A stretch of 64,000 nucleotides of DNA from [Clostridium] saccharolyticum WM1 (GCF_000144625.1 NC_014376.1:3410001-3474000); one strand, 5' to 3'. Counted from the first letter of the stretch, positions 24,453-33,580 are shown. The notes: generated by a model from the letters alone, not told the origin. Program-made: numbers and translations.

Positions 24453-24485
24453 AAAAAACGCCTGAAGCAATCTGGCTTCAGGCGT
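24453..24485 (-). terminator. Terminator between busR-like gene and OpuF operon
   Basis: Perfect 11-bp stem (24458-24468 with 24475-24485) and six T on the minus strand, placed 14 bases after the busR-like stop. Confidence 0.9.
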
Positions 24486-24498
24486 CATCATAAAACTG

Positions 24499-25137
24499 TT
24501 ATTTGGAGGAATATAAAAACTCTCTTACCCTGTCCGGGGTGTCATCCTGTGTTATAAAATAAATGGTATCATTTTCCGATAAAGCAACGTATGGTCCGGG
24601 GGATTTTATGACAGTATCATTCCTGCTGACAGCAATCACAGTGGCTCCGGTACGCTGCCAGAACTGGATTTCCGTTACGGTCTTATTTAAATGAGCGCAT
24701 TCGCTGGTGATCCGTATTTCAAAGGGCATAAACGGGTTCATTGACCGGAAATGGACGGAAGCCCCGATCAATTCCTTCAGGCAGTCATTTAAATATTCCA
24801 TTTCCTGTTTTTGGCGGCTGACGCTTTTTAACAGATTTTCCTTAATGGTATCAATGGTCTGCCGTTTGCCGTTTTGACGGATATAATCCGCAGCTTTTTT
24901 CTGGGACTTAATAATGATCCCATTGCCCTTTTCCGAGGATACGATACCCAGATCACTGAGTATGCAGATGGCACGCCGCGCAGTCTCCGGAGATACGCTA
25001 TACTGGCTGGCAAGAGAGGAACGGGCGTATATTTTCTCACCCTCCTCATATTCCCCATTGGCGATCCGGGCCGCCACCTCTGCCGCAATTTGCTGGTAGC
25101 GGGGGATCGCTGTTTTATGCTTTGACTCTATGTCCAT
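24499..25137 (-). CDS. busR: GntR-family regulator with RCK_C (TrkA-C) domain, BusR-like
   Basis: 212 residues from the ATG at 25137 (AAAGGAAAC upstream; an in-frame GTG at 25146 is too close to that site). A GntR winged helix (about 8-75; YQQIAAEVAARIANGEYEEG, SPETARRAICILSDLGIV) is followed by a coiled coil (QKQEMEYLNDCLKELI) and a C-terminal RCK_C domain (SECAHLNKTVTEIQFWQRTG, VALSENDTIYFIT). This is the architecture of BusR, which binds c-di-AMP through RCK_C and represses betaine transport genes in lactococci and streptococci. It is encoded directly upstream of an OpuF operon whose promoter carries an inverted repeat, in line with that role. Confidence 0.85.
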   Translation of the reverse strand: MDIESKHKTAIPRYQQIAAEVAARIANGEYEEGEKIYARSSLASQYSVSPETARRAICILSDLGIVSSEKGNGIIIKSQKKAADYIRQNGKRQTIDTIKENLLKSVSRQKQEMEYLNDCLKELIGASVHFRSMNPFMPFEIRITSECAHLNKTVTEIQFWQRTGATVIAVSRNDTVIKSPGPYVALSENDTIYFITQDDTPDRVREFLYSSK

Positions 25138-25274
25138 GTAAATCACGTTTCCTTTGCCTGATTATAGTATAAAACATCATCAGTATAGCCTAAAACCCGG
25201 CACAGTGCAAGGTGAGAGCCTTAAGGAAATACGGAACTGAAAGAAAATAATGATTCTATGTTAAGATAATATGT

Positions 25275-25398
25275 GCTAAAATATACAGTGCAGAGATAAA
25301 AACACAGTTCCGGTCGGTAGTCCGGACGCAGCACGTGCTGTCAGTAACCTGCCTCCTTGGTTGTCCGTTCTTTGCAAGTCACATAAAAGGAGGGTATT
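25275..25398 (+). ncRNA. Candidate yjdF riboswitch leader
   Basis: The 120 bases before the YjdF-family gene contain CCGGTCGGTAGTCCGG, the palindrome CAGCACGTGCTG (25329-25340) and a conserved-looking run ACCTGCCTCCTTGG, ending at the AAAAGGAGG ribosome site. YjdF genes in Firmicutes are known to carry an azaaromatic-binding RNA in exactly this place. I identify it by position and foldability; I did not match the published consensus base by base. Confidence 0.55.
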
Positions 25399-25401
25399 AC
25401 T

Positions 25402-25821
25402 ATGAGAAAAACTTGTTCCCGACTGACCGTATTATTTGAGGACCCCTTTTGGGTAGGTATCTGGGAGAGTGAAAACCAAGACCGATACGAGGTATGCAAA
25501 ATTACCTTTGGGCCGGAACCTAAGGATTACGAAATCTACGATTTTATACTCAAAAACTACCACAGGCTTCGGTTCAGTCCGTCTCTTAACGGGTCTGCAA
25601 TGCTGGAAAAACACATCAGTCCCAAGAGAATGCGAAGAGAAATTGACAGGCAGCTGCAAAATACCGGAATTGGAACAAAGGCGCAGCAGGCTTTGAAGCT
25701 TCAACAGGAGCAGGTTAAATTGGAACGAAAATCCCGTTCCCGCGCTCAGCGGGAAGCTGAGAAAGAGTACCAATATGAACTGCGTCAGGCAAAACGCAAG
25801 GAAAAGCACAGGGGGCACTGA
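25402..25821 (+). CDS. yjdF: YjdF family protein (DUF2992)
   Basis: 139 residues beginning MRKTCSRLTVLFEDPFWVGI, then KITFGPEPKDYEIYDFILKN and a long basic helical tail (QALKLQQEQVKLERKSRSRA). These match the DUF2992/YjdF family. Its biochemical role is unknown; the associated RNA responds to azaaromatic compounds, suggesting a part in detoxification. Strong AAAAGGAGGGTATTACT site. A single-gene unit. Confidence 0.88.
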   Translation: MRKTCSRLTVLFEDPFWVGIWESENQDRYEVCKITFGPEPKDYEIYDFILKNYHRLRFSPSLNGSAMLEKHISPKRMRREIDRQLQNTGIGTKAQQALKLQQEQVKLERKSRSRAQREAEKEYQYELRQAKRKEKHRGH

Positions 25822-25940
25822 TCTCCCTGTGTTTTCTCTGACGCAAACCTCAACTGGATCATCGGCCATACATAATTTTCGCCTTTTATGCAGAAACTTT
25901 TTATAGAATAAAATCATCATGAAAACCTGAGGATGAATAC

Positions 25941-26171
25941 ATGAAGCTGCACAGAAAGAAAATCATTGCACCTCTTGTGATAACCATACTCCTTGTTATC
26001 TATTACATGGGTTTTTCAGCCGCATGTATATTAATGAAGGGACTGCCCCTTGCAGTGAAGCTGCTTGGAACCATAATTCCCTTAATTTTGGCGAGAGGAT
26101 GCATCTATGTTCTTGTAGAACGAATCAGGGAAATAAGGAGCGGTGAAGAAGATGATCTTAGTAACTACTGA
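25941..26171 (+). CDS. Small two-helix membrane protein
   Basis: 76 residues with two hydrophobic segments (IIAPLVITILLVIYYMGFSA and LAVKLLGTIIPLILARGCIY) and a charged C-terminus. Its last codons overlap the next gene, so the two are coupled. Not assigned to a family. Confidence 0.65.
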   Translation: MKLHRKKIIAPLVITILLVIYYMGFSAACILMKGLPLAVKLLGTIIPLILARGCIYVLVERIREIRSGEEDDLSNY

Positions 26172-26463
26172 GTATATTACCGGAAAAGAACTGGAAATGC
26201 TGGGAATGGTAAAAGGCAGCACCATCCAGTCTAGGAATCTTGGAAAAGATATTACCCAGGGGTTAAAGTCCCTGGTAGGCGGGGAACTGAAATCCTATGC
26301 AGAAATGATGAACGAGGCCAGGGCGCTTGCTACAAAACGCATGGTGGAAGAGGCCGGGGCATTACACGCCGACGGGATCGTGGCCATCCGTTTTGCCTCC
26401 TCCTCTGTGATGCAGGGGGCCGCAGAAGTCATCGCTTACGGGACTGCGGTAAAGTTCCGCTGA
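26152..26463 (+). CDS. YbjQ/UPF0145 family protein
   Basis: 103 residues from ATG at 26152 (AAGGAG 11 bases upstream; an in-frame GTG at 26143 is only two bases from that site). Family features: VTTEYITGKELEMLGMVKGS, KSYAEMMNEARALATKRMVE and ADGIVAIRFASSSVMQGAAE. YbjQ proteins form pentameric rings of unknown function, sometimes called heavy-metal-binding domain proteins. Start overlaps the membrane protein gene before it. Confidence 0.85.
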   Translation: MILVTTEYITGKELEMLGMVKGSTIQSRNLGKDITQGLKSLVGGELKSYAEMMNEARALATKRMVEEAGALHADGIVAIRFASSSVMQGAAEVIAYGTAVKFR

Positions 26464-26474
26464 ACCTCCCTGTC

Positions 26475-27062
26475 TTATTTTAATAATTGATACTGCAGAC
26501 CGCAATCTGTGCTGTACCAGATCAGCATTCCATTGCCTCTTTTTGGAATGCGCACATTTAAATTCCATTCAGGGTATTGCTTCATAATCTGGATACGGTC
26601 GCTGCAAGCCAGAGCCACAAAGGAAATGTAATGCTCTTTATCCATGGGATGGTCACTGGTGATATACCAGTCGTCTTCCATGACCTGAACAGACAGTTTT
26701 TCTCTCTCTTCGGCTTTTTTTAAGGTCTGGGCCTCCAGCTTCTTGCCGCAGCATGAGACTTCCGCCTCTCCTGTGCAGAGAGTGATATTCTGGCATGTGG
26801 GACAGACGAAATATTTCGTGTTTTTCATATTACCTCCTGTAAAATTGTTGGGCGTCATATCGCCGGACAATAAATGCATAATATCGATTTCCAAAATCCG
26901 GGAAAGCTCCGGAATCAGGGAAATATCAGGCAGGCCCATGCCCCGTTCCCATTTGGAAACGGTTTTATCGCTAAGATTCATTTTATCCGCAAGCTGCTTT
27001 TGTGTCATAGAGTGTTCCAAGCGCAGGGCGCGGATTATGCTACCAACTTTATTGTTTTGCAT
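26475..27062 (-). CDS. XRE-family regulator with C-terminal desulfoferrodoxin-like region
   Basis: 195 residues from the ATG at 27062, which follows AAGGAGGTAAAC; eight more codons are open upstream. An XRE helix-turn-helix spans about 1-62 (IIRALRLEHSMTQKQLADKM, SDKTVSKWERGMGLPDISLI). A zinc-ribbon-like stretch (YFVCPTCQNITLCTG, SCCGKKL) and a C-terminal beta domain (WYITSDHPMDKEHYISFVAL) resemble the neelaredoxin/desulfoferrodoxin fold. Proteins of this sort probably sense redox state or iron. Target genes unknown; it is convergent with the YbjQ gene. Confidence 0.75.
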   Translation of the reverse strand: MQNNKVGSIIRALRLEHSMTQKQLADKMNLSDKTVSKWERGMGLPDISLIPELSRILEIDIMHLLSGDMTPNNFTGGNMKNTKYFVCPTCQNITLCTGEAEVSCCGKKLEAQTLKKAEEREKLSVQVMEDDWYITSDHPMDKEHYISFVALACSDRIQIMKQYPEWNLNVRIPKRGNGMLIWYSTDCGLQYQLLK

Positions 27063-27124
27063 GTTTACCTCCTTATCCGGAATCAAAAACCGGTCTTCCC
27101 CGTTTTATGGTCATTGATTATCGA

Positions 27125-27460
27125 TTATTTCTCCTGCTGTTTTTCCAGCCATAACTCCAGAAGTGTATTCACATCGTCAGAAAATTCTTGTTCCGTCTGT
27201 GTCTCCTTTTTTTCCATTTCCTCAATTACTTCAAAGGAAAATTGGGATGCCCCGGACTCCTTCCACGCATCCATCATACATATTTCCGGACATAAATCCG
27301 TTGAAAGGGAAAATAAAAATCTGTTTTTTGCTCCCTGCATATTAGTCGTGGCCCGAAACCAGACATGATCCCTGCCACTGCATCGAATGCAGTATACTCC
27401 TCCAACAACTTTCCTGCTTTGGTACTGCTCTTTCAGTGCCTTCCTTGAAGGTTTATCCAT
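27125..27460 (-). CDS. GIY-YIG domain-like protein
   Basis: 111 residues. VVGGVYCIRCSGRDHVWFRA carries a GIY-YIG-like GVYCIRC start, then TTNMQGAKNRFLFSLSTDLC and a helical tail with FEVIEEMEKKE. The YIG tyrosine is not evident and the catalytic Glu could be in the FSFEVIEE segment, so activity is uncertain. Stand-alone GIY-YIG proteins of about this size are frequent in Clostridia. Same strand as the XRE regulator, 62 bases upstream of its start. Confidence 0.6.
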   Translation of the reverse strand: MDKPSRKALKEQYQSRKVVGGVYCIRCSGRDHVWFRATTNMQGAKNRFLFSLSTDLCPEICMMDAWKESGASQFSFEVIEEMEKKETQTEQEFSDDVNTLLELWLEKQQEK

Positions 27461-27780
27461 TTTGCTGTCACCATCTTTCTAACGTTAAGGATTCATCAAA
27501 TGTAGCTAGCCGGATTCCGCCGCAGACTCTCCTACAGCTTTTCTCCATATAGTATTGTAATTGTTTGTCATTCACTTTTCAATCTACGCTTCGTAGAGTG
27601 ATTCCATGGCATATTATTCTCATTCTCACCAATTTCACCTAAAACCATGCTGTGATCATGTTTATTTTAACACAAAAGGATTCTGCCTGCTACTGGTGTC
27701 GCATACCATGGAATTTAATATCCAATATTCCGAAAGAAGATTTTATCTTTCCAAAAAAGGAAAGAAGATACAAATATTAA

Positions 27781-27826
27781 AAAAGTTCGTGTTTTGCTCC
27801 TGCAAAGGGAAACACGAACTTTTTTA
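27781..27826. terminator. Bidirectional terminator after the LysM gene
   Basis: Stem AAAAGTTCGTGTTT (27781-27794) with its complement starting at 27810, flanked by A-run and T-run on both sides. It serves the minus-strand LysM gene. The rest of 27461-27892 shows no credible gene. Confidence 0.8.
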
Positions 27827-27892
27827 TGAAAATCAGGATGATATCCCAAATGACATTCTAAGGCTTTCGGGATACACTTTCCTTACCTGATA

Positions 27893-30562
27893 CTAAATGA
27901 AATATTGTCTGAATTGCTGAACGATCCCCATTGACATTATGTCAGCCATTTCCAGAGCTTCCCTTTCATTGTCAGCAAATACGCTGACGCTATTTTCGAA
28001 GTTCTGCGTCAGGATGTCATTTGCCTCTGTCTTTACCAATGCCAGATGATCGTAGAGAATATCCTGCCAGTCATCCATCATCCAGTTGGGATTAATACTT
28101 GCCAGATACGCTGCAATCTGATCTGCATTTTCATACCAGCGTTTTTCTGCATCCGAGGCGGCTTCCACATTGCCATCCCTCATCGCCATAACAAGTTCAT
28201 TTGCAATCGTAAGGTGGGTTGTCAGCAGCTCTGCAAATTTTGCGGCATTATCCGGTCCATAGAATGTAATTAATACTTCTTCGAAATCCTTTGGATTCTG
28301 CAGAAGACGATTTGTTACAACATGCACATCCGGAAGATCAAAAGCCACACTCTCAATAACCATTCTCGTCCAGTATACATGCTGTAGCCATAAAAGCCGC
28401 AGATAGCTATTTAAATTTTGTTCTGCCTCCGTGATGGAAGCCGGGGGCTGGGGCTGGGGTTGTGGTTGCGGTACGGGCTGCGGTACGGGCTGGGGTCTTG
28501 GTTGAGGCTGTGGCTGCGGCACAGGCTGGGGCCGGGGCACAGGCTGGGGCTGCGGCCTTGGTTGAGGCTGTGGCTGCGGTAGGGGCTGGGGCTGCGGCAC
28601 AGGCCGTGGCTGGGGCCTTGGCTGGGGCTGGGGCTGCGGCATAGGCTGGGGCTGGGGCTGCGGCACAGGCTGGGGTTGGGGCTGCGGCCGAGGGCTCGGG
28701 CATACGATTGGCAGCCTCTGTCCATATGGAATACAAATCACCTGGCCAATAAAGAGATTCGTTGGATTAATACCTGGATTTACAGCCATAATTGCTTCTA
28801 CGGTAGTCTGGAAACGCTGTGCAATAAGCCAAAGCGTATCATCAGCTTCAATGATATAGGAATGCAATCCTCCCGGGCAGGGTCTCTCATCTCTGCCGCC
28901 TCTCCGCTCTTCCTCGTTGCGGGGCCGTCTCCGTGGCCTCTCAGGTACCTTTCGATTCGTTCCCCGGGGAATACAGATTACCTGGCCGACAAACAGATTA
29001 TTGGGAGTCACACCTGGGTTCGCTTCCATGATTGCCTCTACGGTAGTAAAATGCCGCTGCGAAATAAGCCAAAGCGTGTCTTCGGCCTGAATCGTGTAGG
29101 GATATAATCCATCCGGGCAGCGGTTCATCCTGCCTCTGCGCCTCCGGTTTTCCTCTATTACGCTTTGAGTCTGAGGCTGGATTTCAGCCTGGGGCTGGGC
29201 CTGGGAAGTCATATCGCGGCTGCCTCCTGACTGGGGAATACAGATCACCTGGCCAACGAACAGACGATTGGCGTTAATCCCTGGATTCGCCTCCATAATT
29301 TCATCAACTGTTATAGAATGACGTTGTGAAATAAGCCATAAACTGTCTCCAGCCTGAATTGTATAGGATTGCATCCCTTCTAAACAATTGTTCATGCCGG
29401 AGCCAAGATTCCATTCTCCCTGTGCTGGAGGCTGAGCTGCCGGCTGGGTCCGGGGCTGCATCATCGGCTGCGCCGTTGGCTGGGTTTGAGGCTGTGGTGT
29501 TGGCTGCGTCATTGGCTGAGTTGTGGGCTGCGTCATCGGCTGCGCCTGCGGCTGCTGTGCTGGCTGCGTCCGGGGCTGCGTCATCGGCTGCGCCGTAGGC
29601 TGTGTCATCGGCTGCGTCATCGGCTGGGTTGTGGGCTGCGTCATCGGCTGCGTCTGCGGCTGCTGTGCTGGCTGCGTCCGGGGCTGTGTCATCGGCTGCG
29701 CCGTAGGCTGTGTCATCGGCTGCGTCATCGGCTGGGTTGTGGGCTGCGTCATCGGCTGCGTCTGCGGCTGCTGTGCTGGCTGCGTCCGGGGCTGTGTCAT
29801 CGGCTGCGCTGTAGGCTGTGTCATCGGCTGCGTCATCGGCTGGGTTGTGGGCTGCGTCATCGGCTGCGTCATCGGCTGTGTCTGTGGCTGCGTCATCGGC
29901 TGCTGTGTGGGCTGCGTCCGGGGCTGCGTCATCGGCTGCGTCATCGGCTGTGTCTGTGGCTGCGTCATCGGCTGCTGTGTGGGCTGCGTCCGGGGCTGCG
30001 TCATCGGCTGCGTCATCGGCTGTGTCTGTGGCTGCGTCATCGGCTGCTGTGTGGGCTGCGTCCGGGGCTGCGTCATCGGCTGCGTCATCGGCTGTGTCTG
30101 TGGCTGCGTCATCGGCTGCTGTGTGGGCTGCGTCATCGGCTGCGTCATTGGCTGCGGTGTGGGCTGCGTCATCGGCTGCTGTGTGGGCTGCGTCATCGGC
30201 TGCGTCATCGGCTGTGGTGTGGGCTGCGTCTGGGGCTGCGTCATCGGCTGCGGTGTGGGCTGCGTCATGGGCTGGGTTTGTGGCTGCGTCCGGGGCTGCG
30301 TCATCGGCTGCGGTGTGGGCTGCGTCATGGGCTGGGTTTGTGGCTGCGTCCGGGGCTGAGTCTGGGGCTGGTTGGGCATATTGCGGTTCCTGCTTCCACG
30401 AGGGACGCAGATCACCTGCCCGACTAACAGATTATTCGGGTTTATTCCCGGATTTACTGCCATAATTTCCTCCACGGTAGTGCGGTAACGCTGTGCAATG
30501 AACCATAATGTATCACCGCCTTGAATCGTGTAGGAGTATAATCCTTCAGGGCAAGGAGTCAT
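27893..30562 (-). CDS. LysM-repeat protein with long TQPM repeat and QP-rich linkers
   Basis: 889 residues from the ATG at 30562 (AAAGG upstream; a TTG six codons earlier is the open-frame limit). Four LysM domains (SYTIQGGDTLWFIAQRYRTT ... NPGINPNNLLVGQVICVPRG near the start, and three more near residues 395-440, 470-515 and 535-585). Between LysM 1 and 2 lies a roughly 300-residue array of T-Q-P-M/T-Q-P units. A second QP-rich linker precedes a C-terminal helical domain (about 745-889) with several Trp/His and a ferritin-like feel. No signal peptide, as in spore-coat LysM proteins such as SafA. LysM binds peptidoglycan. It is likely a spore or cell-surface scaffold; its role is inference. 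Confidence 0.82.
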   Translation of the reverse strand: MTPCPEGLYSYTIQGGDTLWFIAQRYRTTVEEIMAVNPGINPNNLLVGQVICVPRGSRNRNMPNQPQTQPRTQPQTQPMTQPTPQPMTQPRTQPQTQPMTQPTPQPMTQPQTQPTPQPMTQPMTQPTQQPMTQPTPQPMTQPMTQPTQQPMTQPQTQPMTQPMTQPRTQPTQQPMTQPQTQPMTQPMTQPRTQPTQQPMTQPQTQPMTQPMTQPRTQPTQQPMTQPQTQPMTQPMTQPTTQPMTQPMTQPTAQPMTQPRTQPAQQPQTQPMTQPTTQPMTQPMTQPTAQPMTQPRTQPAQQPQTQPMTQPTTQPMTQPMTQPTAQPMTQPRTQPAQQPQAQPMTQPTTQPMTQPTPQPQTQPTAQPMMQPRTQPAAQPPAQGEWNLGSGMNNCLEGMQSYTIQAGDSLWLISQRHSITVDEIMEANPGINANRLFVGQVICIPQSGGSRDMTSQAQPQAEIQPQTQSVIEENRRRRGRMNRCPDGLYPYTIQAEDTLWLISQRHFTTVEAIMEANPGVTPNNLFVGQVICIPRGTNRKVPERPRRRPRNEEERRGGRDERPCPGGLHSYIIEADDTLWLIAQRFQTTVEAIMAVNPGINPTNLFIGQVICIPYGQRLPIVCPSPRPQPQPQPVPQPQPQPMPQPQPQPRPQPRPVPQPQPLPQPQPQPRPQPQPVPRPQPVPQPQPQPRPQPVPQPVPQPQPQPQPPASITEAEQNLNSYLRLLWLQHVYWTRMVIESVAFDLPDVHVVTNRLLQNPKDFEEVLITFYGPDNAAKFAELLTTHLTIANELVMAMRDGNVEAASDAEKRWYENADQIAAYLASINPNWMMDDWQDILYDHLALVKTEANDILTQNFENSVSVFADNEREALEMADIMSMGIVQQFRQYFI
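29480..30370 (-). repeat. In-gene tandem repeat encoding TQPM/TQP units
   Basis: About 890 bases built from a 12-24-base unit (plus strand GGCTGCGTCATC / GGCTGTGTCTGTGGCTGC and close variants), with larger higher-order copies of about 75 and 105 bases visible at 29530-29840 and 29870-30130. Copies differ by few bases, so recent expansion by slippage or recombination is likely. All units keep frame in the LysM gene, and the same bases also read as long open frames on the other strand that are not genes. Confidence 0.9.
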
Positions 30563-30940
30563 AAGATTACTGCCTTTCAATTAAGCAATTTGTCATATTT
30601 TATGATTGAGAAATCAGAATAGTACCTGTCAAACCTTAAAAATTATATTTTATATGAAATAAAAGTAAGTTTCCATCAAGGAATTTTATTGTTCTGACCA
30701 TTGTCCCGGCTTCTGCCTATGAAGGACCCGCCTTTTCTGGACAGAACCGGGGGGATCCCCTATATCCTGACAAAAAATGCAATAAATTTTCCAATTCATA
30801 AGATTTGGAATAATATGGAAATTATTTCTTAGAATCACAAATCATGAATTGCTTAATGAAAAGACTTTTGATATTATTTTATTACAAAACTCTACACATT
30901 GAGACCTTACACATTAAAAACACGGAAAGGGGGTCCTGTT
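30563..30940. other. Divergent intergenic region
   Basis: 378 bases between the LysM gene and the GGDEF/HD-GYP gene. It should hold both promoters. I see an AT-rich stretch at 30840-30895 and a GGGGGATCCCC palindrome at 30750-30760, but no box pair good enough to call. Confidence 0.3.
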
Positions 30941-33487
30941 ATGACAAATGAGGGAATAGAGAAACTTTTCATGCAGTCGCCATTGGGTTATGCCTATTAC
31001 GAAATTGTCTTTGGGAACACGGAACACACACAGGAATATGTTCTGGCAGAAGCAAATAATGCCTTTTTTGATATCTGGGGCCTTGATAAGGAAAAATCAC
31101 TGCAAAAGAACATATCCCTGCTTCTGAAGGATAAAACAGAAGCCCCCGCATGGAGTACGTTTCATGAAAGTCTTGGAATGGCAGAAAAGGACAGACATTT
31201 TACCGTAACCATAGGGAAACACCGCTTTAAGGTCACCGTTTATAATCCCTCACCTAACAGCGTGGTGACAATTTTTGACGAAATCACGGAAATTTATAGG
31301 GAATTGGAGTCTCAAAGAGAGAAAAATGAAACCCTGAGCCAGGAAATTGAAGTTTTTTTCAACAGCACCCAGGATGGATTATTTTTTCTGAAATATACGA
31401 ACGGTGAATTCCGTTATATCCGAAACAATGCGGTCCATCAGAAATTGACCGGAATGACCCCCCCTCTCATGGAAGGTAAGACGCCCAGAGAAGCAATGGG
31501 GGATGAGGTGGGTCGTGTTTTGCAGGAGGGATACATGAAATGCATCGCCTCCGGAAACAGCATGATGTACGAAGAAACCGTAGAATTCATGGGAGGCAGC
31601 CGGGACTGGCTGGTCCAGCTCACCCCGGTAAAAGTAAACGGTGAAGTTTCCTACATTTTCGGATCACGCCTTGATATTACAGAATTAAAAAAACTGCGGG
31701 AGGATAAGGAGCGTCTCCTTAATAATTTAAATTCCATGTTTACGGAGCACTCAGCCGTCATGCTGATCATTGACATGACAACCGGGAAAATCTTGAATGC
31801 CAATCCATCGGCCTGTAAGTTTTACGGCTACACCAGGGAAGAGATTTTAACAATGCGAATTCAGGACATGAGTGAAACCTCCAATGACGTCATCAAGCTT
31901 ATGCGCGTTCAGGCTCTTAATCATGAAACGCCTTATTCCCTGTTTACCCACCGCTTAAAAAACGGGGAAATCAAAATGGTGGACGTGTATTCCAGCCCCA
32001 TTACCTATGAAGGGGAAAACCAGCTTTTCTCCATCATTTTTGATGTTTCTGACCGTGAGAAATTCAGATATGACCTTTACTGGGACAATGAATTGTTAAG
32101 CGTTACCCTTAACTCCATTGGGGATGGAGTGGTTACCACGGATAACGAAGGGAACATCACCTATTTAAATCAGGCGGCTCAGGAGATCACCGGCTGGAAT
32201 AATGAAACAGCCGCCGCAAGGCCATTTGAGAAAATATTCGATCTAAGAAATGAAACAACCGGAGAAGCCATCTCAAATCCGGTCAGTGCGGTATTGCGGA
32301 CCGGTAAAATTGTGGGGCTTGCCAATCATACCGTCCTTTTAAACAGACAAGGGGACTTTATTCCCATTACAGACAGTGCTGCTCCCATCAAAGACCAAAC
32401 GGGACATGTATACGGAGTTGTCATGGTATTTCACGATGTAAGCAATGAAAAAAGGCAGCAGCGAAGAATCATGTATTTAAGCTATCATGATTCCTTAACG
32501 GGAATTTTTAACCGCAGGTACATGGAAGAAGAGATGATCCGGATGGACAAGTCCTCTATGCTTCCGATTACGGTGATCATGGGGGATGTAAATGGACTGA
32601 AGGTGACCAACGATGTTTTCGGCCATAAAACAGGCGACCTTCTTTTAAAGGAAGTTGCAAAAACATTCCAACGTACCATTCAGAAAAATGGGATCACCGC
32701 CCGATGGGGAGGGGACGAATTCCTGGTCCTGCTGCCCAATACCGATACCGTCCAGGCTCAGAAAATCATACAAACTCTGGAGGAAGAATTCAGGAAAAAC
32801 CACCGCCTTCCCCTGCAGATCAGCGTGTCTTTGGGATTTGACGTAAAGCACAGTGAATACGACCAACTCCATCAGGTGCTGCAAAAAGCGGAGGAACTGA
32901 TGTATCACAAAAAGCTCTTGGAAGGAAAAAGCTGGCGCAACCGCATTATAAATACTTTATTGGCAACCCTCCATGAAAAAAGTATGGAAACGGAGGAGCA
33001 TGCTTTAAGAATCGAAACCTATTGCATTGCTATGGCCGAAAAAATGAACCTGACTTCTGAAGAAAAAAACGATCTGTCCCTTTTATCCATTCTCCACGAC
33101 ATCGGAAAAGTGGGGATCAGTATGGAGATCCTGAAAAAAACCGGCCCCTTAAATGAGGAAGAATGGAAAGAGATCAAACGCCACCCGGAAATCGGTTACC
33201 GGATCGCCCAGAATACTACGGAGCTTTTCACCGTGTCCGAACATATCCTCGCCCATCAGGAAAGATGGGATGGAACCGGTTATCCCAGAGGTTTAAAGGA
33301 AACTGAGATCCCGCTGCTATGCCGTATTCTGGCGGTTGCAGACGCCTATGATGCTATGACAAGTGACCGGGTTTACCGCAAAGCAATGGACAGTCAGAAA
33401 GCAATGGAGGAAATCAGCCGCTGCGCAGGCACACAGTTTGATCCTCAGATCGCCCAGTTGTTTTTGGAGCTGAACCAACTCTGCTGA
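30941..33487 (+). CDS. PAS-PAS-PAS-GGDEF-HD-GYP signalling protein
   Basis: 848 residues from the ATG at 30941 (GGAAAGGGGG upstream; 14 more codons are open). At least four PAS-like segments (for instance STQDGLFFLKYTNGEFRYI, VMLIIDMTTGKILNANPSAC, VTTDNEGNITYLNQAAQEIT) precede a diguanylate cyclase domain with intact RWGGDEFLVLLP and SYHDSLTGIFNRRYME. The C-terminal HD-GYP domain has HDIGKVGI, HPEIGYRIA, AHQERWDGTGYPRGL and ADAYDAMTSDR, all metal ligands present. It could both make and break c-di-GMP. No membrane segment, so a cytosolic sensor. A stand-alone gene. Confidence 0.92.
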   Translation: MTNEGIEKLFMQSPLGYAYYEIVFGNTEHTQEYVLAEANNAFFDIWGLDKEKSLQKNISLLLKDKTEAPAWSTFHESLGMAEKDRHFTVTIGKHRFKVTVYNPSPNSVVTIFDEITEIYRELESQREKNETLSQEIEVFFNSTQDGLFFLKYTNGEFRYIRNNAVHQKLTGMTPPLMEGKTPREAMGDEVGRVLQEGYMKCIASGNSMMYEETVEFMGGSRDWLVQLTPVKVNGEVSYIFGSRLDITELKKLREDKERLLNNLNSMFTEHSAVMLIIDMTTGKILNANPSACKFYGYTREEILTMRIQDMSETSNDVIKLMRVQALNHETPYSLFTHRLKNGEIKMVDVYSSPITYEGENQLFSIIFDVSDREKFRYDLYWDNELLSVTLNSIGDGVVTTDNEGNITYLNQAAQEITGWNNETAAARPFEKIFDLRNETTGEAISNPVSAVLRTGKIVGLANHTVLLNRQGDFIPITDSAAPIKDQTGHVYGVVMVFHDVSNEKRQQRRIMYLSYHDSLTGIFNRRYMEEEMIRMDKSSMLPITVIMGDVNGLKVTNDVFGHKTGDLLLKEVAKTFQRTIQKNGITARWGGDEFLVLLPNTDTVQAQKIIQTLEEEFRKNHRLPLQISVSLGFDVKHSEYDQLHQVLQKAEELMYHKKLLEGKSWRNRIINTLLATLHEKSMETEEHALRIETYCIAMAEKMNLTSEEKNDLSLLSILHDIGKVGISMEILKKTGPLNEEEWKEIKRHPEIGYRIAQNTTELFTVSEHILAHQERWDGTGYPRGLKETEIPLLCRILAVADAYDAMTSDRVYRKAMDSQKAMEEISRCAGTQFDPQIAQLFLELNQLC

Positions 33488-33580
33488 CCGGCTTAAGCTG
33501 ACTGATGGGCGGTACCTATCCAAGCCGAACCAAATGTCCTCCTTCCTAATAAAATGTTATTAGGAAAGGAGGCAATCCTC

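Noticed and set aside
27606..27890. Possible 94-residue gene between the GIY-YIG-like gene and the LysM gene
   Set aside because: It contains the terminator at 27781-27826, has no ribosome site and the protein has no sensible composition.
29486..30465. Long open frames on the plus strand rich in Cys/Gly or Leu/Arg
   Set aside because: They are shadows of the TQPM repeat in the minus-strand LysM gene; repetitive DNA keeps all frames open.
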